From NCBI GenBank assembly GCA_016124205.1, contig WGOD01000003.1:124001-188000 (forward strand): 64,000 nucleotides of DNA. The letters are read 5' to 3'. The notes under the pieces were generated by a model. That model had not been told where the DNA came from and made no database searches. It saw nothing but the letters and a program-made list of their open reading frames with translations. How positions within the stretch are numbered: the first letter of the stretch is position 1; each line of letters starts with the position of its first letter. Positions 26,455 to 34,526 of this stretch are shown here, piece by piece. Both the position numbers and the translations under genes were made by a program. The stretch is from Alphaproteobacteria bacterium. GTDB taxonomy: Bacteria; Pseudomonadota; Alphaproteobacteria; Caulobacterales; Maricaulaceae.

Positions 26455-26477
26455 ACGGCCGGGCTTTGCCCGGCCGT
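26455..26477 (+). terminator. terminator of the Mrp operon
   Basis: A perfect ten-base-pair stem, ACGGCCGGGC with GCCCGGCCGT around TTT, is followed by ACCTTTT. The T-tract is short but the stem is very stable and lies 25 bases after the last antiporter gene. Confidence 0.7.
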
Positions 26478-26520
26478 ACCTTTTGCAATTCCAAGATGTG
26501 AAATCTGCTGACACGCAATA

Positions 26521-26557
26521 ATAGGAAAGTTATCCTCTGATCTGCTTTTGTTCCTAT
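26521..26557 (+). promoter_or_regulatory. inverted repeat and DnaA-box-like site upstream of the gafY-like gene
   Basis: ATAGGAA (26521-26527) and TTCCTAT (26551-26557) are perfect inverted repeats with starts 30 bases apart, about three helical turns. Between them lies TTATCCTCT (26530-26538), seven of nine matches to a DnaA box. The site is 29 bases before the ATG. In Caulobacter the gafYZ promoter is repressed by RogA, so a repressor or autoregulatory site here is plausible, but this is inference. Confidence 0.4.
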
Positions 26558-26585
26558 CGTCGGAGGGCGAGACGGAGAAAGAGAG

Positions 26586-26936
26586 ATGAGAGCGATCAAT
26601 CCCCAAAGGCTGGACGAAGCCCGCGCGCGGCTGACGAGAGAGGCTGTGGCCTTCACCTTCGGGATCGAACCCGATGCCATCGAGGGACCGACGCGGGGCG
26701 CCAGTCACATCGCCTTGGCGCGGCAGGTGGCGATGTATCTGACCCATATCTCGTTTGAGCTCAGCCTGTCGCGGGTCGCGACGGCATTCGGCCGTGACCG
26801 GACGACGGCGTCCCATGCCTGCCATGTGATCGAGGACCGGCGCGATGATCCGGAGTTCGATGCGCAACTGGACCGGCTGGAAGCGTTTCTGCGGTCCGCG
26901 CCGCTTCCCGCGGAGGCGCAGTCATGCCGGCACTAG
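26586..26936 (+). CDS. gafY: DnaA domain IV-like DNA-binding protein, probable GTA activator GafY
   Basis: This encodes 116 residues that resemble only the C-terminal DNA-binding domain of DnaA. The helix-turn-helix (about residues 57-84: SLSRVATAFGRDRTTASHACHVIED) keeps the GRDxTT-x3-HAC signature. There is no AAA+ part. In Caulobacter crescentus GafY, a protein of this type equivalent to the N-terminal half of Rhodobacter GafA, binds the GTA promoter and activates it. The next gene overlaps it by 13 bases and is a DUF6456 protein like GafZ. The pairing and a GTA cluster 15 kb away support the assignment. Orthology was not tested. Confidence 0.75.
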   Translation: MRAINPQRLDEARARLTREAVAFTFGIEPDAIEGPTRGASHIALARQVAMYLTHISFELSLSRVATAFGRDRTTASHACHVIEDRRDDPEFDAQLDRLEAFLRSAPLPAEAQSCRH

Positions 26937-27685
26937 GTTCGCGCTGGCTGAAGCGGCTGACCGTTCCCGGCGCGGTCCTGTTGCCCGAGGGCGAGCAGGG
27001 CTATGCGGTCTTTCCCAGAGGCGACCGCCGCCGCCGGCCTGTGGCGCGGACCACGGCCGAACAATTCCGGCAGGCCCGGGCGCAAGGGTGGCTCGAAGCC
27101 GAGGGCGAGGGGTACCGGCTCAGTGCAGGATTCGACCGGGCCAGTGCGCGCCATGCCGGGGGCGATGCCGGCTTTCTGGCGCAGCATGGCGGATTCGAGA
27201 CGGCCGAGATCATCAAGCCGGATGGCGGGTTCGAGACAGTCCGCCGGCGGGCAGAGACGTCGCCGCTCGACCGCTGGTGCCGGCCGGGACAGGATGGCAG
27301 CGCCCCGTTGCTGGACCGCGCGGAATACGAGGCGGGCGAGCGCCTGCGCGCCGATCATGCGCGATCCACGATGAGCCAGCGGCTGACGGCGGACTGGACG
27401 TCGCCGCCGCGCGCGAGATCGGGGCGCGGTCCGTCCTCACCGGAAGATGCGCCTGTGTCAGCGCTCGACGCCCGGGCGCGGGTCATGGATGCGCTTGAAG
27501 CCATCGGACCCGGGCTCGACCGGGTCGTGTTCGCCGTCTGCATCAGGGAGGCGGGGCTGGGTGATGTCGAGCGCGGGGAAGGGTGGCCGAAACGGTCGGG
27601 CAAGATCGCGCTGAAGCTGGGTCTGACCCGTCTCGCGGTCCATTACGGCATGAAGCCGCGTCAGGCGGTGCCGGCCTCGCCCTGA
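26924..27685 (+). CDS. gafZ: DUF6456 protein, probable GTA antiterminator GafZ
   Basis: This encodes 253 residues. The N-terminal third is a basic domain of unknown fold. The C-terminal DUF6456 domain spans about residues 110-245: SPLDRWCRPGQDGSAPLLDRAEYEAGERLRADHARSTM, then LEAIGPGLDRVVFAVC and GWPKRSGKIALKLGLTRLAVHYG. It corresponds to the C-terminal half of Rhodobacter GafA and to Caulobacter GafZ. GafZ is reported to act with GafY as a transcription antiterminator on the long GTA operon. It overlaps the gafY-like gene by 13 bases and the convergent sufE gene by 25 bases. Confidence 0.72.
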   Translation: MPALGSRWLKRLTVPGAVLLPEGEQGYAVFPRGDRRRRPVARTTAEQFRQARAQGWLEAEGEGYRLSAGFDRASARHAGGDAGFLAQHGGFETAEIIKPDGGFETVRRRAETSPLDRWCRPGQDGSAPLLDRAEYEAGERLRADHARSTMSQRLTADWTSPPRARSGRGPSSPEDAPVSALDARARVMDALEAIGPGLDRVVFAVCIREAGLGDVERGEGWPKRSGKIALKLGLTRLAVHYGMKPRQAVPASP

Positions 27686-28071
27686 ATCCGCGCGATCATG
27701 GAATTGAGGCCGTTCGAACGCTGCGGCGAGAGATGCTCGGCAAGGCCGATCCGGGCGAGCACATCGCGGGCATCGACCGAGCGGATCTCCTCCGCGGTCC
27801 GGCCGGAATAGAGGCGGATCAGCAGGGCGGCGAGGCCGCGCACGATATGGGCATCGGAGTCGGCTTCGAAGACGAGGCGGTCACCCTCGCGGCGCGTAAC
27901 CAGCCAGACCTGGCTGACGCAGCCCTTCACGCGGTGAGTGTCGTCGCGGGCGTCTTCGGGGAAGGGCGGCAGGGCCTTGCCCATATCGATGAGATAGCGG
28001 TAGCGCTGTTCCCAGTCGCCCAACAGGTCGAACTCGTCGACGAGGATTTCGATGTCGTCCTGAACACTCAT
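27661..28071 (-). CDS. sufE: SufE family cysteine desulfurase activator
   Basis: This 136-residue protein accepts sulfur from the desulfurase SufS for iron-sulfur cluster assembly. The active Cys51 is in HRVKGCVSQVWLVT. Other family marks are DEFDLLGDWEQRYRYLIDMGKALPPFPE and the SPQRSNGLNSMIARI end. I prefer the ATG at 28071 over a TTG three codons earlier. It stands alone, without the sufBCDS genes. Confidence 0.93.
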   Translation of the reverse strand: MSVQDDIEILVDEFDLLGDWEQRYRYLIDMGKALPPFPEDARDDTHRVKGCVSQVWLVTRREGDRLVFEADSDAHIVRGLAALLIRLYSGRTAEEIRSVDARDVLARIGLAEHLSPQRSNGLNSMIARIQGEAGTA

Positions 28072-28128
28072 GCCCTGCAACTAGGCAGGGCATGGGGCTT
28101 AGGCAAGTCTTGAAAACGGTTGGCGGGA

Positions 28129-28422
28129 TCAGGCGTCGGACTCGGCGTCGTGTTCGGGCCCGGCCTCGGCCTGGGCTTCGAGCCAGCGATTGACGCCCTC
28201 GGCGGTCGCATCGGTCAGTCCGCCAAGGAGGACACCGGCCTCGCGGCCTGCTTCGCAGACTGCCGGCATGTCGGCGCAGAACTGCATCACGTCCTGTCCG
28301 GCGGCAATGACCTGTTCGAGCGAACGGTCGTCCCCCTCATGCGCTTGCGCGCCCGTCAGGGCGGCGGGCGCAAAGGCTGCAACGACAGCAATCCAGAACG
28401 CTGCGCGAAACAGAAACATCAT
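28129..28422 (-). CDS. small secreted protein, DUF5330-like
   Basis: This encodes 97 residues: a signal peptide of about 27 residues (ending AQAHE), then the motif FCADMPAVCEAGREA. That motif resembles the F-C-x5-C-x2-G signature of the DUF5330 family of alphaproteobacterial periplasmic proteins. The tail is acidic. No function is known. The upstream region (28423-28630) is unusually AT-rich and holds a CtrA-like box. Confidence 0.6.
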   Translation of the reverse strand: MMFLFRAAFWIAVVAAFAPAALTGAQAHEGDDRSLEQVIAAGQDVMQFCADMPAVCEAGREAGVLLGGLTDATAEGVNRWLEAQAEAGPEHDAESDA

Positions 28423-28575
28423 GGGCGATCAGCCTTTCCTTGCGGGTCAGTCACGTCCCTGCAAGTCTCACGCTAGGCAATCGGTTCCGTCTTTTCCAGA
28501 AAAACACCAGTTGATAAGAAATGAAGAGAAAACAGTTTTGAAAAAAATGTAATAAATAAATTTTGGACTGCCCCA

Positions 28576-28590
28576 TTAAGGGGCGATTTA
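28576..28590 (-). promoter_or_regulatory. CtrA-like box (TTAA-N7-TTTA)
   Basis: TTAA-GGGGCGA-TTTA matches seven of eight positions of the CtrA consensus TTAA-N7-TTAA. It lies in the AT-rich gap between two minus-strand genes, 154 bases upstream of the gene starting at 28422. It also sits within an imperfect GCCCC/GGGGC hairpin, so it could instead be part of a terminator for the gene ending at 28631. Confidence 0.3.
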
Positions 28591-28630
28591 CCATGTCCCG
28601 GGTTGATACATACTTCGTTAACGTTTGGCG

Positions 28631-29659
28631 TCAGCGCTCGCTCTGACCCGCCTGGAGACAGTCGCTGACATCGATCAGCAAGTGCTGGGCGATGCAGAAG
28701 CTGTCTTCATACTTGAAGTGACCGGCGGCGATGCACTGGGCCATGTTGACCCGGGCCCAGGACAGGCAGCGGCGTGCAAGCGGATCGGACAGGAGCTGGG
28801 CGACGGCCTGATCGGTATAGGCGCTGTCGTCGTCGATGGCGCGGAGCGCGGCGATCGACAGGATGCGGCCGATGCGGACACGGTCCGGCTCATAGGGCAG
28901 GTCCGCCTCAAGCGACAGGTTGGAGGAGGCTTGGGGCATGCGCGGCGGACCGCTGACGGCGGCGAGGCTCTGGATTTCCGAGGACGCGGCGCCGAGGCCG
29001 TCTTCCCCGCCGACGAAGGAGGTGTTGAACACTTCCATGGAGAGCGGGAGCGGACGGTCGCCGGACCGGCTCAGCGAGGCGAGGCGCGCTTCACGGTCGC
29101 GGGCCACGCGCTGGGCCCAGGCGGCGCGCTGCAGGTCGTAGGCGGCCTGGCGGTATTGTTCGCCGAGAATGCGGATCTCGCCGGAATCCTCGTCGATGAC
29201 ATCCAGCACGGTGGCGCTGGCATCGTCGGAATGCCGGAAGGCGGTGGCGTAGGCCGGGTCGTTCAGCAGGCCGGAGATGGCCGCGGCGGTGCCGTAATAG
29301 TCGGCGACCTCGCGCACATCATCGAGATATTGCGGGTTCTGTTCCGCCACGAGCGAGGCATAGGCCAGCCAGGCGCGGGCGAGGCGTTCATCGGCGAGGT
29401 AGGAGGACAGGCTGTCCATCGCCATGTCGAGATCGTCGCCGGAGTCGATCGTGGAATTGCGTAGATCGCCGATCACCCGGTGGTAGCCGACATATTGCCC
29501 GGCAGATTGCAGGACGATGTCGTCGGACGCGGCGGGGCGTTCGACCGTGTCGAGGCGCAGAACGGGCGCATCGGCCGGAGCCTGTTCGGCATCCGGTGCT
29601 GTCTGATCGGCGTCCTGGACGAAAAGCGCTGCGGCGAAGGCGAAGGTCGCGATGAACAC
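28631..29659 (-). CDS. secreted helical protein of unknown function
   Basis: This encodes 342 residues. I set the start at the GTG at 29659, preceded by GGGAGTGG. It gives a short signal peptide (MFIATFAFAAALFVQDA); the reading frame upstream has no protein-like character. The mature protein is mostly helical and acidic (YLADERLARAWLAYASLVAEQNPQYLDDVREVADYYG) with three C-terminal cysteines (RRCLSWARVNMAQC, FCIAQHL). Similar proteins seem conserved in Caulobacterales, but I cannot name a function. It is divergent from the DivJ-like kinase gene. Confidence 0.7.
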   Translation of the reverse strand: MFIATFAFAAALFVQDADQTAPDAEQAPADAPVLRLDTVERPAASDDIVLQSAGQYVGYHRVIGDLRNSTIDSGDDLDMAMDSLSSYLADERLARAWLAYASLVAEQNPQYLDDVREVADYYGTAAAISGLLNDPAYATAFRHSDDASATVLDVIDEDSGEIRILGEQYRQAAYDLQRAAWAQRVARDREARLASLSRSGDRPLPLSMEVFNTSFVGGEDGLGAASSEIQSLAAVSGPPRMPQASSNLSLEADLPYEPDRVRIGRILSIAALRAIDDDSAYTDQAVAQLLSDPLARRCLSWARVNMAQCIAAGHFKYEDSFCIAQHLLIDVSDCLQAGQSER

Positions 29660-29858
29660 GGAACCACTCCCGGTGACGGCTTTGTAATGCGCATCTTGCC
29701 GTGAGAACGAAGTCTTCACCAGAGGGTGCGTACAGCAGAGGGCAGGAAATCGACGTGATTCGTTAAGGCGCAACCTCTGCGATTCACACCTTGTTAAGAA
29801 AGCGGGCAAAGAGTCGCCATGGCTCACTCCCCGAGTCGGAAAATCAACCGGTAACGCC

Positions 29859-31574
29859 TTGATCCAACGGTTGCCCATACTCTCACGCCGCACCGGCGCG
29901 CTGATCGCAGGCCTGATCTGGCTGGCCGGTCTGGCGCTGACCGCGACGAGCGTGATCGCCGCCGCTGCTGTAACGCCGCTGGTGGCAGGGTTCTGTATCG
30001 CCGTGGCGGCCATTCCGGCGCTGGCGCTGATCATCCTGCGCAAGCGGACCGACCAGGATCTGCCGCGTCTCACACTCTCCCTGCTCTGGACGGCGCTGGC
30101 CGCATCCACCGCTGCGGCCTGCGGCGGCGTGACGGGGCTGGCCTCCATCGCCTTCCTCCTGCCACCGGCGGCCGCGGCGGCTGGCGGGCGGCGCGGTCAT
30201 GTGATCGAGGCGGCGGCGCTTTCCGGCTTCAGCGCGCTGGCGATCGGCGCGCTTCAGTTTGGCGGCCTTCTGGTCGCCCCGCCGGGCGCGGCCCTGGTGT
30301 TCGCCCCGGTTTTCCCGGTCGCGGCGGCGTTTATCGCAGGCGGGTTCGCCCTGTCCTCGCTGCGCTCGGTGGCGGCACACGACAAGGCCGACCGCGCGGC
30401 ACGGGCCTATCAGGTGAAGAGCGCGGCCTTCGACGCGACTTCGGCGCCGCTGGCCATTGTCGACGGCGACGAGATCATTGCCGGATCGGCAGGCCTGCGC
30501 CGCCTGATCCCCGGCCTGCCGCGCACCATCGAGGGATTGCCCTTCGCGGCACTCGCCCATGACGACGAACAGCGCGACGAGCTCGCCAAGGCCATGGACC
30601 GGCTCGGGAATGGTTCGACCCGGACCAGCGTGCGCGGTGCGGGCGGACGGGCCGCGGCGGTCACCATCGAGGGCGCCACGACGGTCGACAATACGCTGGT
30701 CACCAGCTTCATTCGCGAGACGGTCGACACCGATCTCTTGCGCCGCGAGCGCGATGACGCGCTTTCGGACGCGGCGGCGAAGACGGAATACCTCGCCTCG
30801 GTCAGCCACGAAATCCGTACGCCGCTCAATGCGATCATCGGCTTCTCGGAAGTTATGAAGGCGCGGCTCTTTGGGCCACTGCCCGCGCGCTATGCCGAAT
30901 ATGCGGACCTGATCCACGAAAGCGGCCGTCACCTGCTCGACCTGATCGGCGACGTGCTCGACATGTCGAAGATCGAGGCCGACCGCTACGAACTGACGAT
31001 GGACCGGTTCGATGCCGGCGAGGTTGTCGGCATCTGCACCAAACTGCTGCGCCAGCGCGCGGAGGATAGCGGGATCACGCTGGAAACCGATGTGCCGGAC
31101 AGCGCGATCGCGGTTGAAGCCGACCGAAAGGCGCTGCGCCAGATCCTGCTGAACCTGTTGTCGAACGCGATCAAGTTCACGCCTCCGGGCGGGGCGGTGG
31201 TCGCGATGGCGCGCCGCGAGGCGGACGATCTGATCATCGCGGTGGGCGACAGCGGCGTCGGGATTGCCCCGGAAGAGGTTCGCGAACTCGGCCAGCGTTT
31301 CCACCAGGCGTCCAATTCCTCAGAGAGCAATGAACGCGGTTCGGGTCTTGGCCTGTCGCTCGTCCGCTCACTGGCGGAACTGCATGGTGGCACAATGGAC
31401 ATCGAGAGCCGCATCAATGAAGGCACCACCGTCACGGTCCGCCTGCCGGTGATCGATACGACCGCCACCGTGTCCGAACCCGAAACGCTGGAAGTTCACG
31501 ACCGGATCCGCCGGGCTCAGGAAGCGGGCGGTTCCCTCGGCGGTTCGCCGGTGTCAGCCACCGGTACCGCCTGA
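29859..31574 (+). CDS. divJ: DivJ/PleC-family sensor histidine kinase
   Basis: This encodes 571 residues. The N-terminal 170 residues form about six hydrophobic helices, a PAS-like region spans about 180-290, and the HisKA domain has His317 in SVSHEIRTPLNAIIGFSEVMKARLFGPL. The stretch RYAEYADLIHESGRHLLDLIGDVLDMSKIEADRYEL is the hallmark of the DivJ/PleC group, which sets the phosphorylation of DivK in the Caulobacter cell cycle. The HATPase domain has NLLSNAIKF, GDSGVGI and GSGLGLSLV. The multi-helix N-terminus fits DivJ better than PleC. The start is a TTG at 29859. The 3' end overlaps the convergent gene by 21 bases. Confidence 0.72.
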   Translation: MIQRLPILSRRTGALIAGLIWLAGLALTATSVIAAAAVTPLVAGFCIAVAAIPALALIILRKRTDQDLPRLTLSLLWTALAASTAAACGGVTGLASIAFLLPPAAAAAGGRRGHVIEAAALSGFSALAIGALQFGGLLVAPPGAALVFAPVFPVAAAFIAGGFALSSLRSVAAHDKADRAARAYQVKSAAFDATSAPLAIVDGDEIIAGSAGLRRLIPGLPRTIEGLPFAALAHDDEQRDELAKAMDRLGNGSTRTSVRGAGGRAAAVTIEGATTVDNTLVTSFIRETVDTDLLRRERDDALSDAAAKTEYLASVSHEIRTPLNAIIGFSEVMKARLFGPLPARYAEYADLIHESGRHLLDLIGDVLDMSKIEADRYELTMDRFDAGEVVGICTKLLRQRAEDSGITLETDVPDSAIAVEADRKALRQILLNLLSNAIKFTPPGGAVVAMARREADDLIIAVGDSGVGIAPEEVRELGQRFHQASNSSESNERGSGLGLSLVRSLAELHGGTMDIESRINEGTTVTVRLPVIDTTATVSEPETLEVHDRIRRAQEAGGSLGGSPVSATGTA

Positions 31575-32426
31575 CCCCATTCCGTTGCCGGCCGCCAGGA
31601 AGGCCGCGCCGGCTGCAAAATCCCCGACCTCAACGAAGAGCGTCTCGACGATGCGGCCCCGTGCGTCGAGCACTTCGATGCGCACGGCTTCGCGGGGATC
31701 CAGTTCGCCAAGGATAGCAATGGCGCGCTCCGGGAAGACGAAGCGCATCTGCTCGCCTGTGACGACACGGCCCGAGGCCCAGATCATCGCTTCAGCATGG
31801 GCGGGCGGCGCGTGACGTACCCAGTCGGGGCGGCCGCTGACCCGCAACAGTCCACCGAGGCTGGGATCGGTCAACTCGGTTTCGCGTGCGATGTCGCGCA
31901 TCACGATCCGGGCCGTCGACAGATCGGACGCCGATGGCAGGCCGAGGGCCAGAACCCGCTCGCCGTCCTCGTGATAGAGGCCGAACAGGCGCGCCGGATC
32001 GCCGGGGACCGGATATTGCGAAAGGGACCAGGCCGGATAGTCCGGATAGGGGCGGGCGGCGAACCAGACCCGCTCACTTCCCGGAAAGTCCATCTCGCGC
32101 ACGCGCTGCCAGTTCGAGAAGGCGGCTGCCACGTCGAGCGCGATCGATTGCGCGTCGGCGCTGTCGCACGGCATGGGTTGGGCGCGCCGGGCGAAGCCTG
32201 CCGCGCGCGCCGTCAGGTCATGCGGATCAACCCCGCCCCGGATCAGCGTGCCGCGGGCCTGAAGCCACGCGGCGTCGAGGGCCGCGCGTTCAGGCGCATC
32301 GTAAAGGCTGCAGCGATCGTCCAGCGCACGCGCCAGCGAGCGGCCATCGAAAGCCGTCTGAGCGTCCTGCGCGAGGGCAGGCGCTGTCGTCGCAAGGAAG
32401 GCGGCAAAAGCCGCGGCGGCACGCAT
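31554..32426 (-). CDS. secreted protein of unknown function
   Basis: This encodes 290 residues with a signal peptide ending ALAQD near residue 20. Cysteines in ALDDRCSLYD and QPMPCDSAD could pair. The C-terminal part is beta-rich (FVFPERAIAILGELDPREAVRIEVLDARGRIVETLFVEVGDF) and ends in a Gly-rich tail. No family was recognised. It follows the BcsB-like gene by 36 bases on the same strand, so the two probably form an operon and may act together at the cell surface. Confidence 0.65.
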   Translation of the reverse strand: MRAAAAFAAFLATTAPALAQDAQTAFDGRSLARALDDRCSLYDAPERAALDAAWLQARGTLIRGGVDPHDLTARAAGFARRAQPMPCDSADAQSIALDVAAAFSNWQRVREMDFPGSERVWFAARPYPDYPAWSLSQYPVPGDPARLFGLYHEDGERVLALGLPSASDLSTARIVMRDIARETELTDPSLGGLLRVSGRPDWVRHAPPAHAEAMIWASGRVVTGEQMRFVFPERAIAILGELDPREAVRIEVLDARGRIVETLFVEVGDFAAGAAFLAAGNGMGSGGTGG

Positions 32427-32462
32427 GAACGGTCCCAGCCTCCAGAAATCTGAAGGGGGAGG

Positions 32463-34061
32463 CTAGCGCGAAGCCTTTGACATCGCGTGAACGCGGCGGC
32501 GGCGGCGAAGCCACATGCCGCGCATCACGAAAAGCAGGGCCAGGGTAAAGAAGGCCATCGCGAATTCGCGGGGGTAGAAATTGAGTTCGCCTGCCCGTTC
32601 ACGCAGCGACGGTGTCGGAGCCGGCGTGAAATCGAACGGTGTGATCCCGGCGGCCGTCCAGAAGGCGGCACGGCCTTGCAGCGACAGCCAGAGGTCGGAA
32701 CGCGCCAGCGTGGCGGCAGCATCCGCGAAGGAGGTGTTGTCCGGCGCAGTGAAGGCCGCGATCCAGCGACCAGCCTCGGACGGGTCTTCGAACACGGCCG
32801 CGACGCCCGACGGATCACCCTGTTGCGCCTCTCCGGATTCCGCTTCGGCATAGGCGGAGGCGGCCAGGCGGAAGCCCGACCGGCGGCCCACCGCGCGGTC
32901 GGCGGCCCGCAGCGCAGCGCGCATCTCGTCGGGCACGCGGTCCATGAAGGCCCGGTCCTCGGTGATGTCGGGTCCGATCACGACCAGATGCTGGCCGTCA
33001 TGCACCGCCCGGCTGTCCTCGCGGAAGGCGGCATAGATCCAGGCCTCGCCCGTGGTGAGGGCGGCGCGGGACAGGATGGAGAAGGCGGCGAGACGGGTAT
33101 CGCCTTCGAACTCGTCGAGCACGACGGCGGTGCGGGCACCGCGGTCTGCGCCGAAGGGCAGGCTTTCGCGCACGAAACGCGACAGGCCGGTGCCGTCGCT
33201 TCCGATGGCCGACAGGCCTGCCCGGCGGAGACGTGGTGCGGCGAGCGCTTCGGCGATGGTGAAGCGGGCACCCAGCCCTTCGAAGGACCGGGCGGCAAAC
33301 AGACGAGCGGCGGCTTCGGTCTCGGTGGCGTTCCGGCCGCGGATGCGGATCTGAAGGCCGTGATCGTCGACGAGGCTGACTTCCGGTCCGCTCAGCTCGG
33401 CGTTCGGCGTGCTCTCGAACACGACGACAAGGTCGGCATTCGCCCGGTCGTGCGTGAACAGCGGCACGCGTCCGGCGCGCAAGGCGATGGCCTGAGCCGA
33501 CAGGACCTCGATGGCACGCGGGCCGCGCGTGTCCTCGATGGCGATGCGTCGCAGACCTCCGAAATCGGACGCCAGCGCCAGTTCGACATCGGCGAGCGTT
33601 TCGGGCTGTCCCAGATCGGCAAATTGCACCTGAAGGCGCGACCGGCGGCCATCGAGCAGCCAGTCTCCATCGCCGGACGCGGCCATGACCGAGATCGTGT
33701 TGGCCCCGGCCCGCAGCAATCCGCCGTCGATCTCGAACACGGTATTGTCGACAGCGCTGACGGTCAGCTCGCCGGCGCGGCGGCCATTCACGACAAGGGT
33801 CAGATCGCCGTCACCCTGGGCGGCACCGCGCACCGCAAGCGCGAGGCGGGCGGACGCCGGCGCGGCATTGGGCGCGATGTCGAATGTCAGGAGATCGGTG
33901 CTGGAACCGGCCGCGAGCAGGCGGGAATTCGTGGTTGGGTCAAGATCGTACAGTGTGCGAAGTTCGGACGCGGGCGCGGCCGCGTCTTGCGAATGCGCGG
34001 CAAAGCCGCACAAAAACAACAGGATACTTCCGAGAACTCCACCCGAAACACGTACAAACAT
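32463..34061 (-). CDS. BcsB-like periplasmic protein with C-terminal membrane anchor
   Basis: This encodes 532 residues. A signal peptide (to about residue 25) is followed by alternating carbohydrate-binding-like and flavodoxin-like modules in the manner of BcsB. Module one is ARLALAVRGAAQGDGDLTLVVNGRRAGELTV with GDWLLDGRRSRLQVQF. A flavodoxin-like part is ADLVVVFESTPNAELSGPEVSLVDDHGLQIRIRGRNATETEAAARLFA. A final membrane helix and a basic tail are at residues about 503-532. BcsB normally works with the synthase BcsA to move cellulose across the periplasm, but no bcsA or glycosyltransferase gene is nearby. The identification rests on pattern only. GGGGAGCG precedes the ATG. Confidence 0.55.
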   Translation of the reverse strand: MFVRVSGGVLGSILLFLCGFAAHSQDAAAPASELRTLYDLDPTTNSRLLAAGSSTDLLTFDIAPNAAPASARLALAVRGAAQGDGDLTLVVNGRRAGELTVSAVDNTVFEIDGGLLRAGANTISVMAASGDGDWLLDGRRSRLQVQFADLGQPETLADVELALASDFGGLRRIAIEDTRGPRAIEVLSAQAIALRAGRVPLFTHDRANADLVVVFESTPNAELSGPEVSLVDDHGLQIRIRGRNATETEAAARLFAARSFEGLGARFTIAEALAAPRLRRAGLSAIGSDGTGLSRFVRESLPFGADRGARTAVVLDEFEGDTRLAAFSILSRAALTTGEAWIYAAFREDSRAVHDGQHLVVIGPDITEDRAFMDRVPDEMRAALRAADRAVGRRSGFRLAASAYAEAESGEAQQGDPSGVAAVFEDPSEAGRWIAAFTAPDNTSFADAAATLARSDLWLSLQGRAAFWTAAGITPFDFTPAPTPSLRERAGELNFYPREFAMAFFTLALLFVMRGMWLRRRRRVHAMSKASR

Positions 34062-34079
34062 GATGCGCTCCCCACCGCC

Positions 34080-34094
34080 TTTACACTTTATTAA
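34080..34094. promoter_or_regulatory. CtrA-like box (TTTA-N7-TTAA) between divergent genes
   Basis: TTTA-CACTTTA-TTAA matches seven of eight positions of the CtrA consensus. It lies in the 57-base gap between the BcsB-like gene (minus) and the DUF1491 gene (plus). It is placed to control either. CtrA control would fit the presence of a DivJ-like kinase nearby. Confidence 0.35.
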
Positions 34095-34118
34095 GCAATT
34101 GGGCTGCCATCAACGGTC

Positions 34119-34463
34119 ATGAGCGAAATTCGCGCAGAAATCTGGGTTCACGCCCTTCTGCGCCGGGCGCAGTCCGGCGGGGCGATGGGGATGGTGCTGC
34201 GCCGGGGCGACCGCGATGCCGGGGCGGTCTGGGTCAAATTGATGCGCCTTGACGGGACGTGCGAGCTTTTCGTGCCCGTCCGCAATTCCGAGGGCGAACG
34301 CATCTGGACCCGGCCCCTCGGGATCACAAGCGAGGCCGAAGCCGATGACCGCGCGCGCAAGGCCATCGAGCGCGATCCCGATCTGTGGCTTGTCGAAATC
34401 GAGGACCGGCAAGGTCGGCATTTCCTGACCGAACCGGTCGAGGACGCGGCGAAGCAGGCTTAG
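34119..34463 (+). CDS. DUF1491 family protein
   Basis: This 114-residue soluble protein is of the alphaproteobacterial DUF1491 family, recognisable by RAEIWVHALLRRAQSGGAMGMVLRRGDRDAGAVWVKL and DPDLWLVEIEDRQGRHFLTEPV. Its function is unknown. It lies just upstream of prfC, with a 63-base gap, and may be cotranscribed with it. Confidence 0.85.
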   Translation: MSEIRAEIWVHALLRRAQSGGAMGMVLRRGDRDAGAVWVKLMRLDGTCELFVPVRNSEGERIWTRPLGITSEAEADDRARKAIERDPDLWLVEIEDRQGRHFLTEPVEDAAKQA

Positions 34464-34526
34464 GGCGCTTGCACGCCCGTGCCTGAGCGGCTACCCCGCG
34501 CGGCAAACATCGATCAGGCAAACGAC

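Noticed and set aside
26586..26936. Annotation as chromosomal replication initiator DnaA
   Set aside because: Only the domain IV DNA-binding part is present; the AAA+ ATPase and other domains are missing, so it cannot serve as DnaA.
28571..28585. GCCCC-x5-GGGGC as a terminator of the gene ending at 28631
   Set aside because: The stem is only five base pairs and in the minus direction it is followed by AGTCC rather than T-run, although AT-rich DNA lies beyond. Listed only as a possible alternative to the CtrA-like box.
32487..34094. 535-codon open frame antisense to the BcsB-like gene
   Set aside because: Its composition is typical of a shadow frame. The minus strand has the signal peptide, membrane anchor and ribosome site.
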